A stretch of DNA of 64,000 nucleotides from Caballeronia insecticola (GCF_000402035.1 NC_021294.1:1031715-1095714), one strand, 5' to 3'; positions 9,431 through 18,171 are shown, numbered from the stretch's first letter. Notes: generated by a model from the letters alone, not told the origin. Numbers and translations are program-made.

Positions 9431-10567
9431 TTATGCGCCGATCAGCACGCCGCTTCTGATCGGCGTTTCGCCCGTCACGCGGCCCATCGGCGCGCCAGCG
9501 TAGACGAAGCGAATCGCGCGGCGCATGTAGAACACGCCGTCGTTGCTCGTGGTGACGGTCGTGACCGCGTCGGTCAGCGGATCGACGATATCGAACACCG
9601 CGTCGCCCGCTTTCAGCCGCGCGCCCACCTTCGCCCGATACACGACGATCCCGCTCACCGGCGCCGTCAGTTGCTGGCTGCCCGCGAGCGGCGTGGCGGG
9701 CTGCGCGAGCGGCGGCGCGTCCTGCGCGTTGCCGTCGATCACACCGCGCGCAATCAGATATTCGACGATGGCATCGGCATCGTGCGCGGCCGTGTCGTAA
9801 TCGACGTCGCGCTGGCCGCGATGCTCGATCGTCGCCGCAATGTTCGGCGCGCCGAGCGGAATGCCGTCGCCGAGACGCCCGCGCACTTCGTTCCACAGAA
9901 GCGCGTGCACTTCGTCGAAGGACTGGCCGCCGGAATCGCTTGCAAGCAGCACGCCGTTCGCGTGGAGATGGCGCGCAAGCGGCTCGATCGCGGGCCAGCT
10001 CGCGGGGCTGGTGTAGATGTGCATCGTCGCTTCGAGCGAGCAGTGCAGATCGAGCACGACATCCGCTGCCGACGCGAGCGTGAGCAACGTCAGCCGCAGC
10101 GATTCGAACTCGTTCTTCGCGGTCGTTTCGCCGAGCAGTTCGACGAGCGCGGCACGCAACACGCGCGCGTTGTGCGCGGCATCGGCGGATGAGAAGCGCC
10201 CGCCCGCGCGCTCGATCAGCGCGGCGGCCGACGGCAGCGGAAAGTTGCGGTTGAAGTTGTGTCCGCTGTTCGCCTCGAAGCGGCCGAGAAACTGACCGAG
10301 CACATGCTGCGACAAACCGATCGGATTCGCCACCGGCACGAGCACGACTTCGCCGCGCATGCGGCCTTCGGCTTCGAGCGCGGCCAGGCGCTGTTTGAGC
10401 GTCCACGCGGTGAGCATCGCGGGGGTTTCGTCGGCGTGCAGCGACGCCTGCACGTAGACCTTTTCGCGCCCGGCGTGTGCGTTGCCTGCGTTGCCGAAAT
10501 GAAAGCTGACAAGCTCGCGCGAAGTGCCGAGCGTTGTCGAGACGAGTGAATGGCGTTGGGTCAGCAT
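9431..10567 (-). CDS. Succinylglutamate desuccinylase/aspartoacylase family zinc deacylase
   Basis: 378 residues. The M14-like zinc site is visible as ASLHADE near residue 42 (His and Glu ligands) and LDLHCS near residue 170 (His ligand). FNRNFPLP and an internal EHRG complete the aspartoacylase-type core. From about residue 290 a beta-rich tail (LTAPVSGIVVYRAKVGARLKAG) resembles the biotinyl/lipoyl-like C-terminal domain of this subfamily. It likely removes an acyl group from an N-acyl amino acid. Its start is ten bases after the stop of the upstream amino-acid binding protein gene on the same strand. The two are therefore probably one operon for uptake and deacylation of an amino-acid derivative. 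Confidence 0.85.
   Translation of the reverse strand: MLTQRHSLVSTTLGTSRELVSFHFGNAGNAHAGREKVYVQASLHADETPAMLTAWTLKQRLAALEAEGRMRGEVVLVPVANPIGLSQHVLGQFLGRFEANSGHNFNRNFPLPSAAALIERAGGRFSSADAAHNARVLRAALVELLGETTAKNEFESLRLTLLTLASAADVVLDLHCSLEATMHIYTSPASWPAIEPLARHLHANGVLLASDSGGQSFDEVHALLWNEVRGRLGDGIPLGAPNIAATIEHRGQRDVDYDTAAHDADAIVEYLIARGVIDGNAQDAPPLAQPATPLAGSQQLTAPVSGIVVYRAKVGARLKAGDAVFDIVDPLTDAVTTVTTSNDGVFYMRRAIRFVYAGAPMGRVTGETPIRSGVLIGA
9436..9465. terminator. Stem-loop between convergent genes
   Basis: The 10-bp inverted repeat CGCCGATCAG / CTGATCGGCG has a 10-base loop and is followed on the plus strand by TTTCG. It lies just after the dehydrogenase stop and inside the last codons of the convergent deacylase gene. 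It probably ends the plus-strand transcript, although the T-run is short. Confidence 0.5.
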
Positions 10568-10577
10568 CGATGATTCC

Positions 10578-11348
10578 TCACTCGCCGTAGACGTCGAAAT
10601 CGAAATACTTGCGCGCGATCTTCTGATACGTGCCGTCCGCGCGCATGTCCTTCACGGCCTTGTCCACTTTGGATTTGAGCTGCGTGTCGTCCTGCCGCAA
10701 GCCCATGCCGACGCCGTGATCGCCCATCGAAAGCGGCTCGCCGACGAACGCGAAGCCCGTGCCGCGCGAGGTCTTCAGAAAGCCGTGCTCCGCTTCCACC
10801 GAGCCGAGCAGCGCTGCGTCGAGGCGTCCCGCGACGAGATCGTTGAACACGCCCTCCTGGCTCTGATACGCGACCACTTCGACGCCGCCCGGCTGCCAGT
10901 TTTTCATCGCACAGGTTTCGAACTGGCTGCCGCTCTGCACGCCGACACGCTTGCCGCGCAAGCCGTCCGCGCTCGCCTTCAGCGCCGCGCTTGGCTTCGC
11001 GATCAGGCGCGAGCGGAACTGAAAGAGCTTGGTGGAGAACGCGATCTGCTTCATGCGCTTGTCGGTGATCGCCATCGACGACATGATTCCGTCGATCTTG
11101 CGCGCCTGAAGCGCGGGAATCATCCCCGAGAATTCGAGCTCGACCCACTGGCAATGCATTGCGATGCGGCGACAGATTTCATCGCCGAGATCGACGTCGA
11201 AACCCGCGACGTGGCCGTCGGGCGTTTTAACGTCCATCGGCGGATAACCGGGGTCGATGCCGAGCCGCAACGTATCGGCGTCTTTAGCGTGAACCGGCGC
11301 GGCGGCGGCCAGCGCGGCCGCGAACAGGAGAGAGCTGAGTTTGAGCAT
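10578..11348 (-). CDS. Periplasmic amino-acid-binding protein (SBP family 3)
   Basis: 256 residues with a signal peptide (MLKLSSLLFAAALAAAAPVHA). The mature part starts DADTLRLGIDPGYPPMDVK and contains the family-3 solute-binding signature GFDVDLGDEICRR near residue 50. Overall it resembles lysine/arginine/ornithine or histidine-binding proteins of ABC importers. No permease or ATPase genes are adjacent, so it would depend on components encoded elsewhere. It is first in a minus-strand pair with the zinc deacylase, and divergent from a LysR gene that starts 105 bases away and is its likely regulator. Confidence 0.85.
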   Translation of the reverse strand: MLKLSSLLFAAALAAAAPVHAKDADTLRLGIDPGYPPMDVKTPDGHVAGFDVDLGDEICRRIAMHCQWVELEFSGMIPALQARKIDGIMSSMAITDKRMKQIAFSTKLFQFRSRLIAKPSAALKASADGLRGKRVGVQSGSQFETCAMKNWQPGGVEVVAYQSQEGVFNDLVAGRLDAALLGSVEAEHGFLKTSRGTGFAFVGEPLSMGDHGVGMGLRQDDTQLKSKVDKAVKDMRADGTYQKIARKYFDFDVYGE

Positions 11349-11452
11349 GGGCGCGAGAGTCCGAAGGTCGAGCGTCGATAGTACGAAGTCAAAACGCTCA
11401 CAAAAAGACGCACTTTGCTTATCATGATCACTTTTACTGATCGCTCGATATC

Positions 11453-12376
11453 GTGGAACTCACGCTGACGCAGTTGCGCATGTTCGTCGCCGTCGCGGAA
11501 TCCGGCAGCCTGCGGGCGGCGGCGCGGCGGCTCGATGTCGCGCAGAGCGGCATCACGCAGCAATTGCGCAGGCTGGAGGCGCAGGCGGGCGGTCCGCTTT
11601 TCGAGCGCGATGTGCGCGGCGCGCGTCTCACGGCCATCGGCGAGCGGCTGCGTATGCGCGCGGACCTGATTCTCGGGGAGTGCCGCAAGACGGAAGACGA
11701 AATGCGCCAGCTGCGCGGCGAACTGACGGGGCGCGTCTCGCTCGGACTGGCGGCGGAAGCGACGATGCGGCTCTTTCCCGCGCTGCTCGAAAGCTATCGC
11801 GAACGCTGTCCGCGCATCGACGTGCATCTGACGAGCGCGACCTCACGCGTACTGACATCGTGGGTTCGCGACGGCAGCCTCGACTTCGCGCTCGCGCTGA
11901 CCCCGCCGGACGCCGACATCCACGATATGGAAACGATGCGGCTCTTCGATTCCGATGTCGCCGTGATTGCCCGGCGCGGTCATCCGCTCGAACGCGCCCG
12001 CACGCTTGCGGATTTGCAGGATGCGCAGTGGGTCAGCACGCGTCAGCGCGGCGGCGGCGCCGCGCACAACAAGCTTTCGATGCTGTTCGATGCAGCGCAA
12101 CTCGCGCCGCCGCGCATCGCCGCGACGACCGAAGCCGTGTTCGACACGCTGCACTGCATCGCGGCCGGCGACTATCTCGGGCTGGAACCCGCGGGCCTCG
12201 CCGGCCATCCGTTTTTCCGCGAGCACGTCGCGGTCGTGCCGATCGTCGAGCAGGCCGCGAGGACGCCGGTCTGCCTGCTGCGGCGCGCGGGCGTGCCGCT
12301 CACGCCCGCCGCGCAGGAACTCGCGACGATGGCCGTTTCGTTCGCGCGAATGCTGCCCGCTCAGCGCGACGCGTGA
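11453..12376 (+). CDS. LysR-type transcriptional regulator
   Basis: 307 residues starting at GTG. The N-terminal winged helix-turn-helix is clear (LTQLRMFVAVAESGSLRAAARRLDVAQSGITQQLRRLE), followed by the linker and a LysR substrate-binding domain. It is divergently placed from the amino-acid binding protein and zinc deacylase operon, the usual layout for a LysR regulator and its target. Effector unknown. Its 3' end overlaps the convergent DUF6496 gene by 16 bases. Confidence 0.85.
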   Translation: MELTLTQLRMFVAVAESGSLRAAARRLDVAQSGITQQLRRLEAQAGGPLFERDVRGARLTAIGERLRMRADLILGECRKTEDEMRQLRGELTGRVSLGLAAEATMRLFPALLESYRERCPRIDVHLTSATSRVLTSWVRDGSLDFALALTPPDADIHDMETMRLFDSDVAVIARRGHPLERARTLADLQDAQWVSTRQRGGGAAHNKLSMLFDAAQLAPPRIAATTEAVFDTLHCIAAGDYLGLEPAGLAGHPFFREHVAVVPIVEQAARTPVCLLRRAGVPLTPAAQELATMAVSFARMLPAQRDA

Positions 12377-12873
12377 CGGGCGCGCGAGCCTTGCGATCCC
12401 TTCGACGCAGTGGCCGCACGCGCGCGGCGCGTCGCCCAGCCCTTCTTCGCGGCGGCTGAGCGGTCCGCGGCAGAACGCCGGCTCGCGGCTGCATGCGACT
12501 GCCGCGACAGCGCCTTGGGCGACGCCGCCTTCGTGCTCTCGCGTTTCAGCGCGCGCGTCGATGCGGCGGAACGCTTCGCCTTCGACTCGGTGCTCGGGCT
12601 CTTCTTCGTGCGATGCGCGGCCTTCGTGTCCTGCGCGGCTTTCTTGCGCGTCGCCTCGGACGCCGTGCCCTTCTTGGGCGACTTCATCTTCACGCCGGAA
12701 CGACGCGCCTCCGACAGCCCGATCGCGATGGCCTGCTTCGCCGACTTCGCGCCGTGCTTGCCTTCGCGAATGTGATCGATCTGTTCCTTCACGAATGCGC
12801 CCGCCTGCGTGCTCGGGGACTTGCCGGCGCGCTTCGCTTTCGTCGCGCGCTCGAGGGTTTGCTTTTCAGGCAT
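12361..12873 (-). CDS. DUF6496 domain protein with lysine/alanine-rich histone-H1-like tail
   Basis: 170 residues. The N-terminal ~60 contain the conserved block (STQAGAFVKEQIDHIREGKHGAKSAKQAIAIGLSEARRSGV in outline) of DUF6496. The rest is a low-complexity Lys/Ala/Ser/Arg tail resembling bacterial H1-like nucleoid proteins. The very basic composition suggests nucleic-acid binding, but this is inference. A ribosome site and start are clear at 12873, and the 3' end overlaps the LysR gene. It is divergent from the Tad pilus operon across a 377-base intergenic region. Confidence 0.75.
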   Translation of the reverse strand: MPEKQTLERATKAKRAGKSPSTQAGAFVKEQIDHIREGKHGAKSAKQAIAIGLSEARRSGVKMKSPKKGTASEATRKKAAQDTKAAHRTKKSPSTESKAKRSAASTRALKRESTKAASPKALSRQSHAAASRRSAADRSAAAKKGWATRRARAATASKGSQGSRARHASR

Positions 12874-13250
12874 GTCGGACCTCCGTATGAAGTGGACCTA
12901 CGTCGATAAGGCGAGCAACGCACGTGCCCGCATCATCGCTCGGCAAACGTTTGGCCAGCTTGCGACAACGTTTCAAATGCGTAAGCGATGCTTAACAGTC
13001 TGCGCCAGAGTCCCGCGACACAAGGCTCCCGGCGATATCGCCGAACTCGCGAATATTTGTGCGAATCGGTTAAAGCATCCCAAAGGTCTGCCGTTAACGC
13101 GCTTATCCATAGCACCCGGGTCGCTCTAATTGAGGCCTGTTTTGCCTCTTGTTCTTGCGTTTGGCTGGGGCCGCCGTGGATATGATCGAAACAGGTAAGC
13201 ACTTCCCCGCTGGCACTGCAAACCCAACCCTCACTCATCAAGGAAGCAAC
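12874..13250. other. Intergenic region upstream of the Tad operon
   Basis: No convincing gene is present. The region is AT-richer than its flanks and must contain the divergent promoters for the DUF6496 gene and for flp. A TATGAT element (about 13179) is a possible flp -10, and a small hairpin GAGGC...GCCTC lies at 13132-13148. I could not identify a clear sigma-54 or operator site. Confidence 0.4.
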
Positions 13251-13427
13251 ATGCAGAAAGTTCTCAAGGCATTCGTGCGCGACGAACGTGGCGTCAGCGC
13301 CATGGAATACGCCATTCTCGCCGGCATCGTCGTGGTCGCGCTGGTGGCCGTCGGTACGGCTTTCAGCACCAACATGCAATCCATCTTCACGAATCTGACC
13401 ACCAAAGTGAAGAACGCGGCGGGCTAA
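13251..13427 (+). CDS. flp: Flp-type pilin
   Basis: 58 residues, the usual size for a Flp major pilin. The short leader is followed by the conserved processing and assembly region DERGVSAMEYAILAGIVVVALVAVGTA, where a G/A-V-S-A-MEYA hydrophobic stretch forms the pilin helix. Prepilin peptidase CpaA, encoded next, would cleave just before the hydrophobic segment. The ATG at 13251 follows AAGGAAG. An upstream in-frame start at 13149 would add an unrelated 34 residues and is rejected. The pilin is first in the Tad operon and followed by a hairpin, consistent with its being made in excess of the assembly machinery. Confidence 0.93.
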   Translation: MQKVLKAFVRDERGVSAMEYAILAGIVVVALVAVGTAFSTNMQSIFTNLTTKVKNAAG

Positions 13428-13443
13428 GCATTCCGAGCCCTCA

Positions 13444-13470
13444 AGGTCCGGGTCGTCAACGCCCGGACCT
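13444..13470 (+). terminator. Stem-loop after flp (attenuator or mRNA stabiliser)
   Basis: The perfect 9-bp stem AGGTCCGGG / CCCGGACCT has a 9-base loop, 16 bases after the flp stop and 30 before cpaA. It has no T-run, so it is more likely a partial terminator or a 3' processing and stabilising element than a full terminator. Confidence 0.5.
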
Positions 13471-13500
13471 CGAACCGCCTTAACCCGAATCGAGCTTATC

Positions 13501-14010
13501 GTGACCGTACTGTCTCTCGTCATTCGTCTTGCCGTGCTGGGCGCCCTGCTGTGGCTCGCCGTCAGCGACGTGCGCACCCGGCGTCTGCCGACGAGCATCG
13601 TCCTCACGATCGGCGCACTGTTTTTCCTCGATGCACTCGTCACCGGCATGTCGCTCGACGATCTCGTCTCGCATCTGCTGCTCGCGGTCATCGTGTTTCT
13701 CGTCTGCCTGGTGTTGTTCGTCACGAAAATGCTCGGCGGCGGCGATGCCAAGCTCGCATCCGTCATCTTCCTGTGGGTGGGCTTCGGTCTTTCGCTCGCC
13801 ACGCTGACACTCGTCTCGGTGATCGGGACCGTGGTGTCGCTCGTGAGTCTCGCCACCCGCAACATGAATCCGTCTCAGCGCTTCGTGCCGCTGCGCGCGC
13901 TCGCGATGTTCTCCGCGGCACGCGGCGTTCCGTACGGCGTGGCGCTTGCCTTCGGCGGCGGCCTCGTCATCGTGCTGCCTGCCCTGCTGCACCTCATCCC
14001 GACGCGATAG
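13501..14010 (+). CDS. cpaA: Tad prepilin peptidase CpaA/TadV
   Basis: 169 residues starting at GTG; almost entirely membrane segments. Both catalytic aspartates of the type IV prepilin peptidase (A24) family are visible: one in the N-terminal AVSDVRTRRLP, the other in the GGGDAKLAS motif (GxGD) near residue 80. The short length without the methylase domain is typical of Tad systems. It would process the Flp pilin and the TadE/TadF pseudopilins at the inner membrane. It lies second in the operon after the flp hairpin. Confidence 0.9.
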   Translation: MTVLSLVIRLAVLGALLWLAVSDVRTRRLPTSIVLTIGALFFLDALVTGMSLDDLVSHLLLAVIVFLVCLVLFVTKMLGGGDAKLASVIFLWVGFGLSLATLTLVSVIGTVVSLVSLATRNMNPSQRFVPLRALAMFSAARGVPYGVALAFGGGLVIVLPALLHLIPTR

Positions 14011-14022
14011 GACGGCGTCCCT

Positions 14023-14976
14023 ATGTCCAATATCATCAAATTTGCCGTACTGCTGGTCGGCGCGCTTCTGATCGCGCTGATCGTGCGTGTGGTGGTCGCG
14101 AGCGCGTCGCGCCCGTCGAAGCCCGCCGAGACGAGCGATAAAGTGCTGGTGAGCGCGGCGAACCTGCCGCAGGGTCTGTTGCTGCGCGACGAGGATCTCG
14201 CCTGGAAGGAGATTCCGAAAGCGCAAGTGCCGCCGAACGCCATCGTCGCGGGCGTGGCGGAAGCGCCGGACCTCAAGGGCGCGCTGCTGCGCCATCCCGT
14301 CACGAGCGGCACCGTGCTCGTCTCCGACGACGTCTTTCTGCCGAGCGCCCCCGGCTTCCTCGCCGCCACGCTCAAGCCCGACATGCGCGCGGTCTCGGTC
14401 GCCGTCGACGATGTATCCGGCAACGCCGGCCTGATCCAGCCGGGCGATTATGTCGACCTGCTGCTCACCCAGCAGATGGACCGCCGCACCGATTCCCCCG
14501 AACTCGCCGTGTCGAGCGAAACGGTGGTCGAGCACGTGCGTGTGCTCGCCGTCGGCTCCGAAATCAAGCGGCCCAATAACAGCGGCGGCGACGCCGATGT
14601 CGCCGTAGTGCGCGCCCGCACCGTGACGCTCGAAGTCACGCCGCGCATGGGCGAAGTCGTCGCGGTCGCGGCGCGGCTCGGCAGCCTGTCGCTGGCGCTG
14701 CGCAGCTTCGCGACCGTCAGCCGCGATCCGGCAGCGCCCATGGGCGCATCGGCGCCCGAGCGCAAGCCCATCTGGGCCGGCGACATTTCACGCGCCGTGC
14801 GCGATCTGCCGCGCGCGCATCCGGTTCAGACCGGCGCGCCAAGCGCCGCGCCCGCGATGCCGCGCGTCGTGACCATTTACCGCGGTTCCGAGAAGTCGGA
14901 TACGTCGAGCGTCGCGCAGGCGGGCGCGCCGGCCCAGGGCGTTCCGCCGCTGCCCTCCGTGCCCGCGGAGCGTTGA
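14023..14976 (+). CDS. cpaB: Flp pilus assembly protein CpaB/RcpC
   Basis: 317 residues with an N-terminal membrane anchor (residues 7-28). A SAF-like domain follows (VLVSAANLPQGLLLRDEDLAWKEI in outline), then the CpaB/RcpC core including GNAGLIQPGDYVDLLLTQ near residue 140. The C-terminal ~60 residues are Ala/Pro-rich. RcpC-type proteins act in the periplasm next to the secretin. The start lies 12 bases after cpaA and is followed directly by the secretin gene. Confidence 0.9.
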   Translation: MSNIIKFAVLLVGALLIALIVRVVVASASRPSKPAETSDKVLVSAANLPQGLLLRDEDLAWKEIPKAQVPPNAIVAGVAEAPDLKGALLRHPVTSGTVLVSDDVFLPSAPGFLAATLKPDMRAVSVAVDDVSGNAGLIQPGDYVDLLLTQQMDRRTDSPELAVSSETVVEHVRVLAVGSEIKRPNNSGGDADVAVVRARTVTLEVTPRMGEVVAVAARLGSLSLALRSFATVSRDPAAPMGASAPERKPIWAGDISRAVRDLPRAHPVQTGAPSAAPAMPRVVTIYRGSEKSDTSSVAQAGAPAQGVPPLPSVPAER

Positions 14977-15022
14977 CCCCGTGCCCAAGTTCGAACGCGC
15001 GCCATCGCCAGGATTCACATTC

Positions 15023-16534
15023 ATGAAAACGCAGTTCAGTTGGAGCCGTATCGCGGGTCGTATGCCGGGTCGTATCCCGGGTGGTATCGCGGCGCTCGTC
15101 GCATGCGCCGCCGCTCACGCCGCGCCGCCCGCGAAGATGCCGCCGCATGCCGGCGCGGCCTCGCCCGTTCATGCGACGAACGCAGCGAACGCAGCCAATG
15201 CCGCGATGCTTCCCGCCGCGCCGCAAAGCCCGCTCGTGCTCGATGCCGGCAAGGGCACGATGTTGCAGCTCAACGAAAACGTCGTGTCGGTGTTCGTCGC
15301 CGATCCGGCCGTCGCCGACGTACACGTGCCTTCGCCCCGCGCGGTGTTCGTGCTCGGCAAGAAAACCGGCTCGACGACGCTCTACGTGCTCGGCGCCAAC
15401 AACCGCCCGCTCGTGCAGCGCACCATAGTCATTTCGCGCGACATGATCACGCTGCGCAGCATGCTCGCAGCGCGCTTCCCGAATACGAACGTGCAGGTCG
15501 CCACGGGCCAGGGCACGCTGATGCTGAGCGGCCAGGCGTCGAGTTCGGCGGACGCCGACGCTATCGTGCAGGCGGTCACGCCCTATCTCGCCGAGAAGGA
15601 AGTGCTCGTCAACCGCATGACGATCGACCGCCCGCTGCAAGTGCAGTTGCGCGTGCGCATCACGGAAGTGGATCGCAACGTCACGCAGCAGCTCGGCATC
15701 AACTGGCAGGCGATGGGTAACGCGGTCGGCAACTTCTATAGCGGCATCTTCAGCGGCCGCGCGATCTACAACCTGAATCAGCCGATCACGGGCGCGAACG
15801 GCGCCGTGACCTATCCGGTCAACCTGCCGACCAACAACGCCTATTCGATTTTCGGCGCCTTCAAGACGAATAACGTCGACATTCGCGCCCTCGTCGATGC
15901 GCTGAACCAGGAAGGCCTGCTCACGGTGCTCGCCGAGCCGAATCTCGTCGCGCTGTCGGGCCAGACGGCGAGCTTTCTCGCGGGCGGCGAGTTCCCGATT
16001 CCGGTCTCGCAGACCAACGGCGCGATCACGGTCGAGTTCAAGCAGTTCGGCGTCAAGCTCGATTTCACGCCGACCGTGATGAACGATCGCCGCATCAGCC
16101 TGAAGGTGCGCCCGGAAGTCAGCCAGATCGATACGACCGCGAGCGTCACGACCGGCGGCGTCACGGTGCCGGGCCTGTCGGTGCGCCGCGCGGATACGAC
16201 CGTCGAACTCGCGAGCGGCCAGAGCTTCGCGATCGGCGGCCTCTTGCAAAGCAATACCAGCGACGTCGTTTCGCAGGTGCCGGGACTGGGCTCGATTCCG
16301 GTGCTCGGCAAGCTGTTCTCGTCGACGAACTACCAGAACAACAAAACGGAGCTCGTGATCATGGTTACGCCGTATCTGGTCGAACCGACCGATCCGTCGA
16401 AACTGCGCACGCCGCTCGATTCGCTGATCTCGCCGTCGAGCGATGTCGAATACAGCTTCCGGCGCCAGAACGGCGGCGCGCCGCCTGAGGCCGGACAGCC
16501 GCGTCTCGTCGGCGCGGCCGGCTACGTTTATTGA
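15023..16534 (+). CDS. cpaC: Tad outer-membrane secretin CpaC/RcpA
   Basis: 503 residues from ATG 15023; a GTG at 14981 is in frame, but the ATG gives a better signal peptide (MKTQFSWSRIA... to AHA-AP) and has AGGA upstream. The N-terminal pilus-specific domain includes DPAVADVHVPSPRAVFVLGKKTGSTTLYV in outline. A BON/secretin N-domain follows, and the secretin C-domain occupies about residues 280-460 (VPGLSVRRADTTVELASGQ, VPGLGSIPVLGKLFSS, NKTELVIMVTPYLV). It forms the outer-membrane channel for Flp pili. Confidence 0.92.
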   Translation: MKTQFSWSRIAGRMPGRIPGGIAALVACAAAHAAPPAKMPPHAGAASPVHATNAANAANAAMLPAAPQSPLVLDAGKGTMLQLNENVVSVFVADPAVADVHVPSPRAVFVLGKKTGSTTLYVLGANNRPLVQRTIVISRDMITLRSMLAARFPNTNVQVATGQGTLMLSGQASSSADADAIVQAVTPYLAEKEVLVNRMTIDRPLQVQLRVRITEVDRNVTQQLGINWQAMGNAVGNFYSGIFSGRAIYNLNQPITGANGAVTYPVNLPTNNAYSIFGAFKTNNVDIRALVDALNQEGLLTVLAEPNLVALSGQTASFLAGGEFPIPVSQTNGAITVEFKQFGVKLDFTPTVMNDRRISLKVRPEVSQIDTTASVTTGGVTVPGLSVRRADTTVELASGQSFAIGGLLQSNTSDVVSQVPGLGSIPVLGKLFSSTNYQNNKTELVIMVTPYLVEPTDPSKLRTPLDSLISPSSDVEYSFRRQNGGAPPEAGQPRLVGAAGYVY

Positions 16535-16541
16535 GCCCGTC

Positions 16542-16916
16542 ATGAAACACACTCGACTGCTTTCGCTTCTCACAGCCGGCCTGTTCGCCGTGGCCGCCAG
16601 CGGCTGCTTCAAGCCGCCGCGCAACATGCCGAACGAAACGACGATCGGCTTCGACGGCATCTCCGCCGTGCCGCCCGACTGCGACAAGCTCGCGCGCCCG
16701 TCGCTTTTGACGGACGCGGGCATTCGCCGGCCGAGCATGCAATGGGGCTGCGCCACCTACACCAATCTGGCCGCGCAGCTCGCGCGTCCCGAAGACGCCG
16801 TGCATCCGCAGACGCTCGGCCCGGCGAACGCGGCGGTCGCGGCAAGCGCGGTGCGGCGCTACGAGACCGGCCACGTGATCCCGCTCGACCGATCGACCTC
16901 GCGCGACAGCAAGTGA
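16542..16916 (+). CDS. CpaD-like pilus lipoprotein
   Basis: 124 residues. The signal peptide ends in a lipobox (AASGC, Cys at about residue 23), so this is probably an outer-membrane lipoprotein. The central motif WGCATYTNLAAQLARPEDAVHPQTLGP matches the C-terminal signature of CpaD-family proteins (GCAT.NLA..V..P.D...P). The protein is shorter than Caulobacter CpaD and lacks most of its N-terminal domain. It sits between secretin and cpaE, the standard CpaD position, and likely serves secretin assembly. The ATG at 16542 starts the signal peptide; longer in-frame starts overlap the secretin gene. Confidence 0.75.
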   Translation: MKHTRLLSLLTAGLFAVAASGCFKPPRNMPNETTIGFDGISAVPPDCDKLARPSLLTDAGIRRPSMQWGCATYTNLAAQLARPEDAVHPQTLGPANAAVAASAVRRYETGHVIPLDRSTSRDSK

Positions 16917-16953
16917 TGCAACGCGCCACAGCCAGAGTCACACAAGGCCAGCC

Positions 16954-18171
16954 ATGAGCACAGAGTTCTCGTTTTCGAAGCCCAAGTCCGGCACGCGCAA
17001 CGCCGACTTCATCGCCTTCGTCTCCGATCGCAAGACCGAGCAGATCGTGAAGAGCTTCGTGCTCGAACAGGCGATGCCGCACGCGCATATCGTCGTGGGC
17101 AATGTCGACGACGCCATCGCGTATATCGCGAAGGTGGACCGCTCGCCGCTGTTCCTGCTGGTCGACCTTCAGGACTCGGTGATGCCGCTCTCCGACCTGG
17201 GCCGCTTAGCCGAAGTGTGCGAGCCGTCCGTGCAGGTGGTGGCGCTCGGCGAGCGCAACGATGTCGGCCTGTTCCGAAGCCTGCTCAAGATCGGCGTGCG
17301 CGATTATCTCGTCAAGCCGATCACGGTCGAATTGCTCAAGCGCACGGTCAACGTCTCCGAAGGCAAGGTCAGCCCGGTGATGCTTGCGCGCGCCGGCAAG
17401 ACAATTGCGTTCGCGGGCTCGCGCGGCGGCGTCGGCGTGACGACGCTCGCGCTCAATGTGGCGCGGCATCTGTCGGAGGACACGCATCGCCGCGTTGCCT
17501 ATGTCGATCTGAACCTGCACGGCGGCGCGGCCAACTCCATGCTCGGGCTGCAAAGCAACAACGGGCTCATCGACGTGCTGCAAAACGTGCATCGCCTCGA
17601 TCCGCAATACGTGGAGCGCACGCTCGTCGCCAAGGGCAGCCGGCTCTTCATGTTGTCGGCGGAACATGAATACGGCGCCGCGCGGCCGTTCGGCCCGGGC
17701 GCGCTGCCGCGCGTGCTCGAACTGCTGTGCGACAGCTTCCACTACGTGATTCTCGACATCGGCACGGTGACCGATCCGCTCGCGCAAGAAGCCTTCGATC
17801 ACGCCGCGCGCGTGTATCTCGTCGCGGACCGCTCGGTGCATTCGACGCGCGAAACGATCCGTCTTTTGCGACACATCGAGGACCGCGACAACAATCCGCC
17901 CACGTCGCTGCTGCTCAACAATCCGAACGCCGTGACCGGCGGCCGAGTGCAATCGAACGACTTCATGACTGCCATCGGCCGCACCGTGCTGTACGAAATT
18001 CCGTTCGAGGCGAAGTCGCTCGCGACTGCCGAAAACCTCGGTGAAGCGCCGAAAGAAAAAGCGGTGAACGGCTTCAATCAGATGATCACGCGCATCGGCG
18101 GTGATCTTACCGGCCAGCAAATGAACGCCGAACGCTCGTTCTTCCAGAAGCTCCGGCTCAGGAGAAGCTGA
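16954..18171 (+). CDS. cpaE: Pilus localisation/assembly ATPase-like protein CpaE/TadZ
   Basis: 405 residues. Residues about 20-130 form an atypical receiver-like domain. The remainder is a ParA/MinD-like P-loop domain (FAGSRGGVGVTTLALNVARHL) with the downstream YVDLNLHGGAAN and ILDIGTVTDPLAQ elements. The deviant Walker A normally reads KGGVGKTT. Here both lysines are replaced (SRGGVGVTT), so ATP hydrolysis is doubtful, although degenerate P-loops are reported for several TadZ proteins. TadZ places the Tad machinery at the cell pole. Its stop overlaps the cpaF ATG by one base. Confidence 0.88.
   Translation: MSTEFSFSKPKSGTRNADFIAFVSDRKTEQIVKSFVLEQAMPHAHIVVGNVDDAIAYIAKVDRSPLFLLVDLQDSVMPLSDLGRLAEVCEPSVQVVALGERNDVGLFRSLLKIGVRDYLVKPITVELLKRTVNVSEGKVSPVMLARAGKTIAFAGSRGGVGVTTLALNVARHLSEDTHRRVAYVDLNLHGGAANSMLGLQSNNGLIDVLQNVHRLDPQYVERTLVAKGSRLFMLSAEHEYGAARPFGPGALPRVLELLCDSFHYVILDIGTVTDPLAQEAFDHAARVYLVADRSVHSTRETIRLLRHIEDRDNNPPTSLLLNNPNAVTGGRVQSNDFMTAIGRTVLYEIPFEAKSLATAENLGEAPKEKAVNGFNQMITRIGGDLTGQQMNAERSFFQKLRLRRS

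Noticed and set aside
12933..13865. 310-codon minus-strand frame across flp and cpaA
   Set aside because: Low-complexity Thr/Arg/Ser translation, antisense to two recognised Tad genes.
14717..16756. 679-codon minus-strand frame across the secretin gene
   Set aside because: Shadow of the clearly conserved secretin CDS on the plus strand.
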